Positions 28,469-38,249 of a DNA stretch of 64,000 nt are shown in pieces. The position numbers were made by a program, and so were the translations under genes. Location of the stretch: contig NZ_FWZX01000004.1 in NCBI RefSeq assembly GCF_900177295.1, positions 124,001 to 188,000 of the forward strand, read 5' to 3'. This stretch comes from Tistlia consotensis USBA 355. Its GTDB lineage: Bacteria > Pseudomonadota > Alphaproteobacteria > Kiloniellales > DSM-21159. A model generated the notes under the pieces. It had not been told where the DNA came from and did not search any database. It saw only the letters and a list, made by a program, of their open reading frames with translations. Numbering within the stretch: position 1 is the first letter of the stretch; each line of letters starts with the position of its first letter.

Positions 28469-28532
28469 CCGGAGCGCAGGGCGCTCCGGCAACAAGACAA
28501 ACGGCGGCGGGGCCGATCGGAATCGGCCCCGC
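28469..28532 (-). terminator. Tandem perfect hairpins between dnaK and dnaJ
   Basis: On the minus strand the first hairpin after dnaK pairs 28532-28522 with 28517-28507 (11 bp, no mismatch, 4-nt loop) and is followed by a T-rich stretch CGCCGTTTGTCTTGTTG. The second pairs 28489-28481 with 28477-28469 (9 bp, 3-nt loop). The first resembles an intrinsic terminator or attenuator; together they could lower dnaJ transcript relative to dnaK or protect the dnaK 3' end. Confidence 0.7.
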
Positions 28533-28553
28533 TCACCGGCTGTGGCACCCGGA

Positions 28554-30482
<1,929 letters not shown>

Positions 30483-30571
30483 GCTTCTTGCCTCTCTTGC
30501 TCCAGCAGACCTGTGGACGGCCCGATCAGGCGCCGCCGCCGCGGTCCCCATCTAGAGGGATTGAAGGAAGA

Positions 30572-30592
30572 CCTCCGGGACGCGACCGGAGG
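30572..30592 (-). other. Inverted repeat in dnaK 5' leader
   Basis: CCTCCGG (30572-30578) pairs perfectly with CCGGAGG (30586-30592) around a 7-nt loop. It would lie in the dnaK mRNA leader, about 90 nt upstream of the ATG, if transcription starts at the RpoH-like promoter further upstream. It is far from the ribosome binding site, so an effect on mRNA stability is likelier than a thermosensor. Confidence 0.45.
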
Positions 30593-30622
30593 CCACGGGG
30601 ATAACCTTCCCGACAAGCCGGG

Positions 30623-30651
30623 TATATAGGGATCGCGGGCAGGCGTACAAG
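30623..30651 (-). promoter_or_regulatory. RpoH (sigma32)-like promoter for dnaK
   Basis: On the minus strand CTTG (30651 down to 30648) is followed after 16 nt by CCCTATATA (30631 down to 30623). This matches the alphaproteobacterial heat-shock promoter pattern CTTG-N16/17-CYTATNTA well. It lies about 140 nt before the dnaK ATG. No CIRCE element (TTAGCACTC-N9-GAGTGCTAA) is visible near it, so dnaK is probably RpoH- rather than HrcA-controlled. Confidence 0.65.
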
Positions 30652-30707
30652 GCGCCAGACCGCGGCCCGCCGCCCCGCCGAGGCGGCGAATTCAGCAGGA
30701 GAGCGAC

Positions 30708-30929
30708 ATGCCCAGGGACCCGATCTACCGCACCATCCTGCTGCTGCTCGGGCTCGATGCCGTGGCCGGCGCCGTGCTGATGCTGCTCGGCCACTACCGC
30801 TTCCACGACCAGGCCCTGGTCGACCTCGGGGCCGGCCTGGGCGTGGCCGGCGGCCTGCTCTACCTCTTCTTCCGCTGGTGGGGCCGCCGCCGGCTGGCCC
30901 AGCGGGACGACGACCGCCGGACGGGCTGA
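30708..30929 (+). CDS. Small two-helix membrane protein, unknown function
   Basis: A 73-residue predicted inner-membrane protein with two hydrophobic segments (about 8-27, TILLLLGLDAVAGAVLMLLG, and about 37-56, LVDLGAGLGVAGGLLYLFF) joined by a short HYRFHDQA loop and ending in a basic tail. AGGAGAGCGAC precedes the ATG, a good ribosome binding site. It lies opposite to and between dnaK (divergent) and grpE (convergent). I do not recognise the family; small proteins of this type occur beside dnaK in some relatives by my recollection, but that is unverified. Confidence 0.65.
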   Translation: MPRDPIYRTILLLLGLDAVAGAVLMLLGHYRFHDQALVDLGAGLGVAGGLLYLFFRWWGRRRLAQRDDDRRTG

Positions 30930-30943
30930 CCGCGCCACGGCCG

Positions 30944-30979
30944 GCCGGCTTCCGGTGCGCGGCCGGAACGAAAGCCGGC
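30944..30979. terminator. Bidirectional terminator candidate between the small membrane gene and grpE
   Basis: GCCGGCTT (30944-30951) pairs with AAGCCGGC (30972-30979), and inside it TTCCGG (30950-30955) pairs with CCGGAA (30963-30968). The structure lies between two convergent stop codons, so it could end transcription from both sides. It has no long T-run on either strand. Confidence 0.45.
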
Positions 30980-30984
30980 GGCGA

Positions 30985-31662
30985 TCAGGCCTTGGTATCG
31001 ACCGTCGAGCCGGGCTCGGCGGGCTCCCCGCCGTTGGCGGCCGGCCCGCCCTTGGCGACCGCGACGCGCGCCGGCCGCAGCAGCCGGCCCCTCAGCTCGT
31101 AGCCGGCCTCGAACACCTGGGCGACCGTGCCGGACGGCTTGGAGGGATCCTGGATCTCCATCATCGCCTCGTGGCGGTGCGGATCGAGCTTCTGGCCGAC
31201 CGGGTCGATGCGCTCGATGCCGTGCTTGGCGAAGGCTTCGAGCAGCGCCTTCTCGGTCATCTCGACGCCGGAGATCAGGCCCTGCACGGCCTCCAGGCCG
31301 CGCGCCTCGGCCGGCACCGCGCCGAGCGCGCGGCCCAGGTTGTCGGCGACGCTCAGCAGGTCCTTGGCGAGCGGTGCCGTCGCGTACTTCAGCTTGTCGT
31401 CGAGCTCGCGCTGCAGCCGACGGCGGGTGTTCTCGGAATCGGCCAGGGTGCGCAGCAGCTGCTCGCGGAGCGCGGCCTTCTCGGCCTCGAGCTCGGCGAG
31501 GCGCGCGGCGCCGCCAGCCTGATCGGTCGCCGGGTCGCCGGAAGGGTCGGCGCCCGGCTGGCCGGACGCCGCGGCCTCGGCAGCCTGGGCGGCCTCTGAC
31601 GCCTGGGCGTCGGCTCCCGGGGCGGCTTCGCTGTGCTCGCGCGGCTTCTTGTCGTCGGTCAT
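30985..31662 (-). CDS. grpE: Nucleotide exchange factor GrpE
   Basis: GrpE releases ADP from DnaK and acts as the thermosensor of the chaperone cycle. The 225-residue product has a disordered Ala/Asp/Glu-rich N-terminus (about 1-55), a long coiled coil (about 56-115, LAELEAEKAALREQLLR then LADSENTRRRLQREL) and the C-terminal beta domain with the family signature HEAMMEIQDPSKPSGTVAQVFEAGYELRGRLLRPARV (seen in parts). It is 39 nt downstream of hrcA on the same strand and is likely co-transcribed. Confidence 0.96.
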   Translation of the reverse strand: MTDDKKPREHSEAAPGADAQASEAAQAAEAAASGQPGADPSGDPATDQAGGAARLAELEAEKAALREQLLRTLADSENTRRRLQRELDDKLKYATAPLAKDLLSVADNLGRALGAVPAEARGLEAVQGLISGVEMTEKALLEAFAKHGIERIDPVGQKLDPHRHEAMMEIQDPSKPSGTVAQVFEAGYELRGRLLRPARVAVAKGGPAANGGEPAEPGSTVDTKA

Positions 31663-31701
31663 GCTTCCGTCGCTTCTCCAGAACGCTAGGGCAGGGCGGG
31701 A

Positions 31702-32772
31702 TCAGCCGAGCAGGCGGCCGATCACCTTGGCCGTGTAGTCGACCATCGGGATGATGCGGGCGTAGTCGATCCGCGTCGGGCCGACGACGCCGATGGCGCC
31801 GACGACCTGCTGACGGCTGTTGCCGTAGGGCGCGATGATCAGCGAGCAGCCGGCCAGGCCGAACAGCTCGTTGTCGGCGCCGATGAAGATCTGCACGCCG
31901 GCAGCCGTCTCGGTCAAGCTCAAGAGGCGCAGCAGCGCCTCCTTGCCCTCGAGCGCGGCAAAGAGGTGGCGGACCCGCTCCAGGTCCTCGATCGCCTGGA
32001 TGTCGGTCAGCAGCTGCGCCTGGCCGCGCACGATCAGCGCGCCGCCCTGGACGCCGTCGGTCCAGTCGGCGAGGCCGGCCTCGATCAGCCGGCGGGTCAG
32101 CTCGTCGAGCTCCTGGCGATGCGCCTTGAGGTCCCGGTCGATCTCGCTCTGCGCCTCGCTGAGCGAGCGGCCGCGCAGGCGCGAGGACAGGAAGTTGGAG
32201 GCCTCGACCAGGGAGGAGGGCGGCAGGCCGACCGGCACGTCGATGATGCGGTTCTCGACCTGGCCGGACTCGGTGACCATCACGACCAGGGCACGCCCCG
32301 GGCCGAGGTTGACGAACTCGATGTGCTTCAGCGCCTCGTCCTGCTTCGGCGCGACGACCAGCCCGGCACAGCGCGACAGGTCGGCGAGCAGGGTGCTGGC
32401 CTGCTCGAGCACCTGGGACAGGCTGCGGCCCGAGGCGGCGCACTGGCCGTCGATGCGGCTGCGCTCGTCCTGGGACAGGTTGCCGCCTTCGAGCAGGCCG
32501 TGGACGTAGAGCCGCAGGCCCTGGTCTGTCGGCAGGCGGCCGGCCGAGGTGTGCGGGGCCATCAGCAGGCCCAGGTCCTCGAGGTCCGCCATGACGTTGC
32601 GGATCGTCGCCGGCGACAGCTCCAGGCCCATCTTGCGCGACAGGGTGCGCGAGCCGACCGGCGCGCCGGTCTCGACGTAGGCGTCGACGATCAGCCGCAG
32701 GATCTCGCGCGATCTCGCGTTGAGCGCGGCGATGCCGCCGGGACGGGAGCGTGTCGGAGACAGCTCGTTCAT
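31702..32772 (-). CDS. hrcA: Heat-inducible transcription repressor HrcA
   Basis: HrcA is a dimeric repressor that binds CIRCE operators and is kept active by GroEL. The 356-residue protein has the N-terminal winged-helix domain (about 20-90, [20 protein letters not shown] and [21 protein letters not shown]), followed by the GAF-like domain and a C-terminal part with [25 protein letters not shown]. hrcA-grpE is the standard alphaproteobacterial pair. No CIRCE is seen upstream of hrcA or of dnaK, so its target is probably groESL elsewhere in the genome. Confidence 0.96.
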   Translation of the reverse strand: MNELSPTRSRPGGIAALNARSREILRLIVDAYVETGAPVGSRTLSRKMGLELSPATIRNVMADLEDLGLLMAPHTSAGRLPTDQGLRLYVHGLLEGGNLSQDERSRIDGQCAASGRSLSQVLEQASTLLADLSRCAGLVVAPKQDEALKHIEFVNLGPGRALVVMVTESGQVENRIIDVPVGLPPSSLVEASNFLSSRLRGRSLSEAQSEIDRDLKAHRQELDELTRRLIEAGLADWTDGVQGGALIVRGQAQLLTDIQAIEDLERVRHLFAALEGKEALLRLLSLTETAAGVQIFIGADNELFGLAGCSLIIAPYGNSRQQVVGAIGVVGPTRIDYARIIPMVDYTAKVIGRLLG

Positions 32773-32816
32773 GGCCTGTTCTTGCCAGTGGGTCGACTGG
32801 TCGCGAAGCTAGTCCG

Positions 32817-32845
32817 CAAATAATCCACGCTCGGCAGGCTTTCAA
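32817..32845 (-). promoter_or_regulatory. Promoter candidate for hrcA-grpE
   Basis: On the minus strand TTGAAA (32845 down to 32840) is followed after 17 nt by TATTTG (32822 down to 32817), about 45 nt before the hrcA ATG. The -35 box matches sigma70 well and the -10 box moderately. The gap is shared with the divergent rph gene. Confidence 0.5.
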
Positions 32846-32900
32846 CAAGCCGGTCAAGGCTGTAGCTTCGCCGCTCATTTTCAGGGCAATGGAGAGCGCG

Positions 32901-33623
32901 ATGCGTCCGAGCGGCCGAAACCCAGATCAGCTGCGGCCGATCACCCTGGAAATCGGAGTCAGCAAGTGGGCCGAGGGCTCCTGCCTGGCCCGCTTCGGCG
33001 ACACCCACGTGCTCTGCACGGCCTCGATCGACGAGGGCGTGCCCGGCTGGCTGCGCAATTCCGGCAAGGGCTGGGTGACCGCCGAATACGGCATGCTGCC
33101 GCGCTCGACCGATACGCGCACCGACCGCGAAGCCTCGCGCGGCAAGCAGTCCGGGCGGACCCTGGAGATCCAGCGGCTGATCGGCCGCTCGCTCAGGGCC
33201 GTCACCGACCTGCGCGGCTTCGGCGAACGGCAGATCCGCGTCGACTGCGACGTCGTGCAGGCGGACGGCGGCACCCGCACGGCCTCGATCACCGGCGCCT
33301 ACGTCGCGCTCTACCAGGCCTTCGACCACATGCGCCGGCTCGGCGCGATCAGCCGGGTGCCTCTCTCGGAGCCGGTCGCGGCGGTGTCCTGCGGGCTCTA
33401 CCGCGGCACCGCGCTGCTCGACCTCGACTACGCCGAGGACCGCGAGGCCGAGGCCGACGCGAACTTCGTGATGACCGCCTCCGGCGGCATCGTCGAGATC
33501 CAGGCGACCGCCGAGACCGATCCCTTCAGCCGAGCCCAGCTCGACGGGCTGATGGCGCTCGCGGCCGACGGAATCGCAGAGCTGGTCCGCAAGCAGCGCG
33601 AGGCCCTAGGCGTAAGCGGCTGA
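32901..33623 (+). CDS. rph: Ribonuclease PH
   Basis: RNase PH is a phosphate-dependent 3'-5' exoribonuclease that trims tRNA precursors. The 240-residue protein begins [14 protein letters not shown] and has the family core [48 protein letters not shown] and [17 protein letters not shown] 32901 is chosen since GGAG is 7 nt upstream and the family starts with MRPSGR; another ATG at 32889 is out of this frame. rph-rdgB-hemW is a common alphaproteobacterial order, divergent from hrcA. Confidence 0.97.
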   Translation: MRPSGRNPDQLRPITLEIGVSKWAEGSCLARFGDTHVLCTASIDEGVPGWLRNSGKGWVTAEYGMLPRSTDTRTDREASRGKQSGRTLEIQRLIGRSLRAVTDLRGFGERQIRVDCDVVQADGGTRTASITGAYVALYQAFDHMRRLGAISRVPLSEPVAAVSCGLYRGTALLDLDYAEDREAEADANFVMTASGGIVEIQATAETDPFSRAQLDGLMALAADGIAELVRKQREALGVSG

Positions 33624-33642
33624 TTTTCCTATATCGAGCTTC

Positions 33643-34242
33643 ATGCAGCAGAGGTTCCCCGAAGAGCGCATCGTCATCGCCAGCCACAACCCGGGCAAGG
33701 TCTGGGAAATCGGCGAGCTGCTGGCGCCCGTCGGCCTTCAGGTGGTCAGCGCCGACAGCCTGGGCCTGCCGGAGCCGGAGGAGACCGGGCTGACCTTCGC
33801 GGCCAACGCCGAGCTCAAGGCGATGGCGGCGGCGATCGGCGCCGGGCTGCCGGCCCTGGCCGACGACTCGGGCCTGGTCGTGCCGGCGCTCGGCGGCGCG
33901 CCGGGGATCTACTCGGCGCGCTGGGCCGGCCCGGACAAGGACTTCGGCCTGGCCATGGAGCGGATCCGCCGGGAGCTGGCCGGGGCGGAGGACCGCTCGG
34001 CCTACTTCGTCTGCGCCCTGGCGCTCGGCTGGCCCGACGGCAGCTGCGAGGTCTTCGAGGGGCGGGTCCACGGCACGCTGGTCTTCCCGCCGCGCGGCGC
34101 GCTCGGCTTCGGCTACGACCCGATCTTCCTGCCCGAAGGCGAGAGCGAGACCTTCGGCGAGATGGCGCCGGAGCGGAAGCACGCCATGAGCCACCGCGCG
34201 CGCGCCTTCGCGCAGCTGAGGCACCGCCTGAGCGATGGCTGA
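33643..34242 (+). CDS. rdgB: Non-canonical purine NTP pyrophosphatase RdgB/HAM1
   Basis: RdgB hydrolyses ITP, dITP and XTP and so keeps deaminated purines out of DNA and RNA. The 199-residue protein has [14 protein letters not shown] at the N-terminus, [25 protein letters not shown] in its conserved parts, [11 protein letters not shown] and a final [11 protein letters not shown]. It follows rph by 19 nt, and its end overlaps hemW by 8 nt. Confidence 0.96.
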   Translation: MQQRFPEERIVIASHNPGKVWEIGELLAPVGLQVVSADSLGLPEPEETGLTFAANAELKAMAAAIGAGLPALADDSGLVVPALGGAPGIYSARWAGPDKDFGLAMERIRRELAGAEDRSAYFVCALALGWPDGSCEVFEGRVHGTLVFPPRGALGFGYDPIFLPEGESETFGEMAPERKHAMSHRARAFAQLRHRLSDG

Positions 34243-35482
34243 GCCGCCCCCGGGCCGCGGTCCCGAGGGCCGGGGCGAGGGCCAATCCGGACTCGGCCTC
34301 TACGTCCACTGGCCGTTCTGCCTGTCCAAGTGCCCCTACTGCGACTTCAACAGCCACGTCCGCGAGACCATCGAGCAGGCGCGCTGGCGCGCGGCGCTGC
34401 TGCGCGAGCTGGAGCACTGGGCGGCGGCCTGCGAATCGGGAGCCGGTCCGCGGCGCCTGGCCTCGATCTTCTTCGGCGGCGGCACGCCCTCGCTGATGGA
34501 TCCCGGGACCGTCGCGGCCCTGATCGACCGCGCCCGTGCGCTCTGGCCCCACGGGCCGGACCTGGAGATCACCCTCGAGGCCAACCCGACCTCGGTCGAG
34601 GCCGGCCGCTTCGCCGCGCTGGCCGAGGCCGGGGTCAACCGGGTCTCCCTGGGCGTCCAGTCGCTCGACGAGACGGCGCTGCGCTTCCTCGGCCGGCGCC
34701 ACTCGGCGGCCGAGGCGCTGGCCGCCGTGGCCCTGGCGCGGCGCAGCTTCCCGCGCTTCTCCTTCGACCTGATCTACGCGCGCCCCGGACAGAGCGCCGA
34801 GGCCTGGCGGGACGAGCTCGGCCGCGCGCTCGACGAGGGCCCGGAGCACCTGTCGCTCTATCAGCTGACGATCGAGGAGAACACGCCGTTCCACGGCGCC
34901 TGGCGGCGCGGCGAGCTGCAGCCGCTCGACGAGGAGGCGGCCGCCGACCTGTTCGACGAGACCCAGCAGCGCCTGGAGGCCGTCGGCCTGCCGGCCTACG
35001 AGATCTCCAACCACGCGCGGCCCGGCGCCGAGTGCCGGCACAACCAGCTCTACTGGCGCTACGACGACTATCTGGGGGTCGGCCCCGGCGCGCACGGCCG
35101 CCTGACCCTCGATGGCCGGAAGCTGGCGACCCGCCAGCACCGGGCGCCCGAGGCCTGGCTGGCCGCGGTCGAGGCCGAGGGCCACGCGACCCGCACCCGC
35201 CAGCCGCTCGATCCCGTGCAGCGGCTCGACGAGCTGCTGGTCATGGGCCTCAGGACCCGCGAGGGCATCGCCCGCGCCGCCTTCCGGCGCGAGGCCGGGG
35301 CGGAGCCCGAGGCGCTGTTCTCCGGCCGGACCCTGGAGCAGCTGCAGGAGGCCGGCTACCTGGCGCTCGATGCGGCGGGGCTGCGCGCGACCGCCGAGGG
35401 CCGGCGCCGGCTGGACGCCGTGCTGCGCCATCTGGCGGCCGGCCAGCGCCCCGCGGCAGAGGCCGCGAAAGCGCCGGCCTGA
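34235..35482 (+). CDS. hemW: Radical SAM heme chaperone HemW
   Basis: HemW is a radical SAM protein that binds heme and a 4Fe-4S cluster and helps insert heme into target proteins; older annotations call it an oxygen-independent coproporphyrinogen oxidase. The 415-residue protein has [17 protein letters not shown], with cluster cysteines 29, 33 and 36, the [15 protein letters not shown] loop, [20 protein letters not shown] and [11 protein letters not shown]. The cluster motif ends CDF, as in HemW, and lacks the extra cysteine of true HemN. It overlaps the end of rdgB by 8 nt. Confidence 0.95.
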   Translation: MAEPPPGRGPEGRGEGQSGLGLYVHWPFCLSKCPYCDFNSHVRETIEQARWRAALLRELEHWAAACESGAGPRRLASIFFGGGTPSLMDPGTVAALIDRARALWPHGPDLEITLEANPTSVEAGRFAALAEAGVNRVSLGVQSLDETALRFLGRRHSAAEALAAVALARRSFPRFSFDLIYARPGQSAEAWRDELGRALDEGPEHLSLYQLTIEENTPFHGAWRRGELQPLDEEAAADLFDETQQRLEAVGLPAYEISNHARPGAECRHNQLYWRYDDYLGVGPGAHGRLTLDGRKLATRQHRAPEAWLAAVEAEGHATRTRQPLDPVQRLDELLVMGLRTREGIARAAFRREAGAEPEALFSGRTLEQLQEAGYLALDAAGLRATAEGRRRLDAVLRHLAAGQRPAAEAAKAPA

Positions 35483-35507
35483 GCCGATCCGCGCAGTCGT
35501 GGCCCGC

Positions 35508-36839
35508 TCAGTAGTTCAGCTGGGAGACCTGGCCGGCCTGGAACGACTGGGGCGCCGGGTCGCGCACCACGATGCCGTCCTTCTCCAGCTCCAGGATCGC
35601 GAGGCCGCGCTGCAGCGTGCCGTCGGCCTCGAAGCGGAAGATGCCGTCGACCCCCGCGAAGCCGACCGGGTTCTCCAGGCGCTGCCGGCTGATCGCCGGC
35701 TCGCCGGCGCTGCGGGCGTCGGCCGAGACCACCGCGGCGACCGCCATGGCGTCGTAGCCGAGCGAGGCGAGGCGCGGCGGGTTCTGGCCGTAGAGCGAGG
35801 CGTAGCGGCCGCTGAACACCTGCCAGGCCCGCGGATCGGGGGCGGCGAACCAGCCACCGACCAGCGCCGGCTCCTTGGTAAGAGCCGGGTCGTTCCAGTT
35901 CTGCATGCCCAGGAACTGGACGTTCTCGGGATCGACGTCGTAGTAGGGCAGCAGCGAGGCGAGGTTGATCAGCTCGCTGCCGCCGGCCGGCAGTAGCAGC
36001 GCGCCGAAGCCGCCGGTGCCGCCGCCGCTCAGCGCCGCGCTCGCCTCGGCGCCCTGCTGGCCGCCCTGCTGGGCGCTCGCCAGATACTGGCGCCGCTGCT
36101 GGGCGAGGCCGCCGTCCTTGGCCGCGGCCGTCGCGAGGTCGCGCACCTCGGGCGACAGGTCGGTGCTGCCGGGCGTGTAGCCGACGGTCTTGGTGACGCT
36201 GCCGCCGTTGCGCGTCACCGCGGCCTGGAAGGCCGCCAGCGCGGCGTCGCCGTAGGGCGAGCGCGGCACCAGGGCCGCATAGGCGTGGACGCCGAGGCGC
36301 GCGGTGAAGTCGACGACCCGGTCGACCTGCATCGCCGGGCTGATGCCCAGGGTGTAGAGACCGTTGCCGGCGACCGTCTCGTCGCTGGAGAAGCTGAGCA
36401 CCGGCACGCCGTAGGCGGCCGCGTCGGCCTTGATCGACTGCGCCGAGCCGGAGAACAGCGGCCCGAGCACCAGCGCCGACTGCGCCGCCTTGGCCGCCTG
36501 GAGCGCCGCGTAGGCGCCCTGGGGCGTGCCCTGGGTGTCGTAGACGTCGAGGGCGAGGTCGGTGCCGCCGAGGTCGAACAGCGCCATCTGGCTGGCGTTC
36601 AGCAAGGCCCGGCCGACTTTCTCGCCGGGGCCGGAGATCGGCACCAGCAGGGCCAGGTGGATCTTGCCGTCCGGTGCCACCAGGCCGGCGCGCGGCATCG
36701 GCGCGGGCGCCGTCGGCGCGGCGGCGGGCGCTTGCACCGGCTTGGCCTCGTTCGTAGGCTGCGGGCTCTGACAGGCGGCGAGGGCGAGAAGCACGAGGCC
36801 GCCGACGAAGGGCGCAGACCTACGCATATCAGGGGTCAT
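35508..36839 (-). CDS. Penicillin-binding protein activator, LpoA C-domain-like lipoprotein
   Basis: A 443-residue lipoprotein: signal peptide with lipobox ALAAC (about residue 23), a Pro/Ala linker (about 25-50), and a periplasmic-binding type-1 fold (about 60-430) with IHLALLVPISGPGEKVGRALLN, GPLFSGSAQSIKADAAAYGVPVLSFSSDET and LASLGYDAMAVAAV. This is the domain that forms the C-terminal half of E. coli LpoA, an outer-membrane activator of PBP1A; the N-terminal TPR half is missing here. The divergent neighbour rsmI followed by yraN and a BON lipoprotein repeats the E. coli yraL-M-N-P order, which supports the assignment. AAGGA lies 5 nt before the ATG. Confidence 0.87.
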   Translation of the reverse strand: MTPDMRRSAPFVGGLVLLALAACQSPQPTNEAKPVQAPAAAPTAPAPMPRAGLVAPDGKIHLALLVPISGPGEKVGRALLNASQMALFDLGGTDLALDVYDTQGTPQGAYAALQAAKAAQSALVLGPLFSGSAQSIKADAAAYGVPVLSFSSDETVAGNGLYTLGISPAMQVDRVVDFTARLGVHAYAALVPRSPYGDAALAAFQAAVTRNGGSVTKTVGYTPGSTDLSPEVRDLATAAAKDGGLAQQRRQYLASAQQGGQQGAEASAALSGGGTGGFGALLLPAGGSELINLASLLPYYDVDPENVQFLGMQNWNDPALTKEPALVGGWFAAPDPRAWQVFSGRYASLYGQNPPRLASLGYDAMAVAAVVSADARSAGEPAISRQRLENPVGFAGVDGIFRFEADGTLQRGLAILELEKDGIVVRDPAPQSFQAGQVSQLNY

Positions 36840-36895
36840 CAGGATCCTTTTCCCTTGAACAGGGCCCGTTCAAGCGCGCCACAGGAGGCGGCAAT

Positions 36896-37783
36896 CTGAG
36901 CGTCGAGACGCTGCCGAGCCCGCTCGGCCATCGCCTTTATCTCGTCGCGGGCCCGATCGGCAATCTGGCCGACGTCGGACGGCGCGCCCTTGCCGTCCTG
37001 CGCGGCGCCGACCTGGTCGCCTGCGAGGACACTCGGGTCACCCGGAAGCTGCTGGTCGCTCATGGGATCGATCGGCCTCTGCTTTCCTATCACGACCATA
37101 ACGCAGAGCGGGTCAGACCGAAACTGATCGAAGCGATGAAAGCCGGCAAGACCGTGGCGCTGATCACCGACGCCGGCAGCCCGCTGGTCTCCGATCCCGG
37201 CTACAAGCTGGTCCGCGCGGCGCTCGACGCCGGGCTGGAGCCGACCGTGGTGCCGGGCCCCTCGGCGCCGCTCGCCGCCCTGGCCGTGGCCGGCCTGCCG
37301 AGCGACCGCTTCCTCTTCGCCGGCTTCCTGCCCACCAAGACCAAGGCCCGCCGGGACAACCTCGCCGAGCTGGCGGCGGTTCCCGCGACGCTGATCTTCT
37401 TCGAATCGGCCAAGCGCCTGGCGGCCAGCCTCGCCGACATGGCCGCCGTGCTGGGCGCGGAGCGGCCGGCCGCGGTCACCCGCGAGCTGACCAAGCGCTT
37501 CGAGGAGGTCCGGCGCGACAGCCTGGGACGCCTCGCCGCGCACTATGCCGAGGCCGGTCCGCCGAAGGGCGAGGTGACCCTGGTCATCGGCCCGCCGGCG
37601 GCACCGGCGCCGCCGGCCGAGGACGAGCTCGATGCCCGGCTGCGCGAGGCCCTGGCCGGCGCGAGCCTGCGCGATGCGGTCGCCGCCGTGGCCGCGGCGA
37701 CCGGCCTGCCGAGGCGCCAGGTCTACGAGCGCGCCCTCGCGCTGTCGGCGGCGCACTCGGACGAGACGGGCGAGGGGCGGTGA
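36896..37783 (+). CDS. rsmI: 16S rRNA 2'-O-ribose C1402 methyltransferase RsmI, CTG start
   Basis: RsmI methylates the 2'-oxygen of C1402 in 16S rRNA. The 295-residue product has YLVAGPIGNLADVGRRAL, ACEDTRVTRKLL, SYHDHNAERV, ITDAGSPLVSDPGYKLV, VVPGPSAPLAALAVAGLP and FFESAKRL, the complete family core. The first in-frame ATG (37136) would delete the SAM-binding N-terminus. No ATG, GTG or TTG lies in frame upstream of the core, but a perfect AGGAGG (36883-36888) stands 7 nt before CTG at 36896, giving (M)SVETLPSPLGHRLYLV. It is divergent from the LpoA-like gene and overlaps yraN by 4 nt. Confidence 0.9.
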   Translation: MSVETLPSPLGHRLYLVAGPIGNLADVGRRALAVLRGADLVACEDTRVTRKLLVAHGIDRPLLSYHDHNAERVRPKLIEAMKAGKTVALITDAGSPLVSDPGYKLVRAALDAGLEPTVVPGPSAPLAALAVAGLPSDRFLFAGFLPTKTKARRDNLAELAAVPATLIFFESAKRLAASLADMAAVLGAERPAAVTRELTKRFEEVRRDSLGRLAAHYAEAGPPKGEVTLVIGPPAAPAPPAEDELDARLREALAGASLRDAVAAVAAATGLPRRQVYERALALSAAHSDETGEGR

Positions 37784-38169
37784 GGCCGCGGGGTGCCGGC
37801 GGCGCTGCGGCGCGGCCCGAGCGGCGGGCGGCCTATGCGCGCGGCCGCGGCGCCGAGCGCTGGGCGGCCTGGTGGCTGCGTCTCGAGGGCTACCGCATCC
37901 TGGCCAGGGACTTCCGGGTGCCGCAGGGCGAGATCGACCTGATCGCCCGGCGCGGCCGGCTGGTCATCTTCGTCGAGGTCAAGCACCGCGACCGGCAGGC
38001 GGCGGCGGCCGAGGCGATCGGCCGGCGCCAGCGCCTGCGCATCGAGCGCGCCGCCGCGGCCTTCCTGCAGCGCCACCCGGCGCTCGCGGCCTGCCGCCTG
38101 CGGTTCGACGCGCTGCTGCTGAGCCCGCGCCGACTGCCGCGCCACGTCGCCGCCGCGTGGCGCCCGTGA
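37780..38169 (+). CDS. yraN: YraN/UPF0102 family endonuclease-like protein
   Basis: A 129-residue protein of the UPF0102 family, which has a restriction-endonuclease-like fold and is linked by context to DNA recombination or repair; its activity is not established. Motifs are RGRGAERWAAWWLRLEGYRILARDFR, then GEIDLIARRGRLVIFVEVKHR, which holds the acidic and lysine residues (Asp, Glu-x-Lys) of the PD-(D/E)XK-type site. The GTG start overlaps the rsmI stop (GTGA), so the two are translationally coupled, as in most proteobacteria. Confidence 0.93.
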   Translation: MRPRGAGGAAARPERRAAYARGRGAERWAAWWLRLEGYRILARDFRVPQGEIDLIARRGRLVIFVEVKHRDRQAAAAEAIGRRQRLRIERAAAAFLQRHPALAACRLRFDALLLSPRRLPRHVAAAWRP

Positions 38170-38202
38170 GCGGCACGGAACGGTCCGTTAACTTGACCGG
38201 CC

Positions 38203-38222
38203 TAGGCTGCGGCCTCAGCCTA
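38203..38222. other. Inverted repeat upstream of the BON lipoprotein gene
   Basis: TAGGCTG (38203-38209) pairs with CAGCCTA (38216-38222) around the 6-nt loop CGGCCT. It lies between the yraN stop and the ATG at 38250. It could be a regulator-binding palindrome or a leader hairpin. TTGACC at 38193-38198 just before it is a possible -35 box without a clear partner. Confidence 0.35.
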
Positions 38223-38249
38223 ACGCGGTCCGACAGCGATCCTCTGCCG

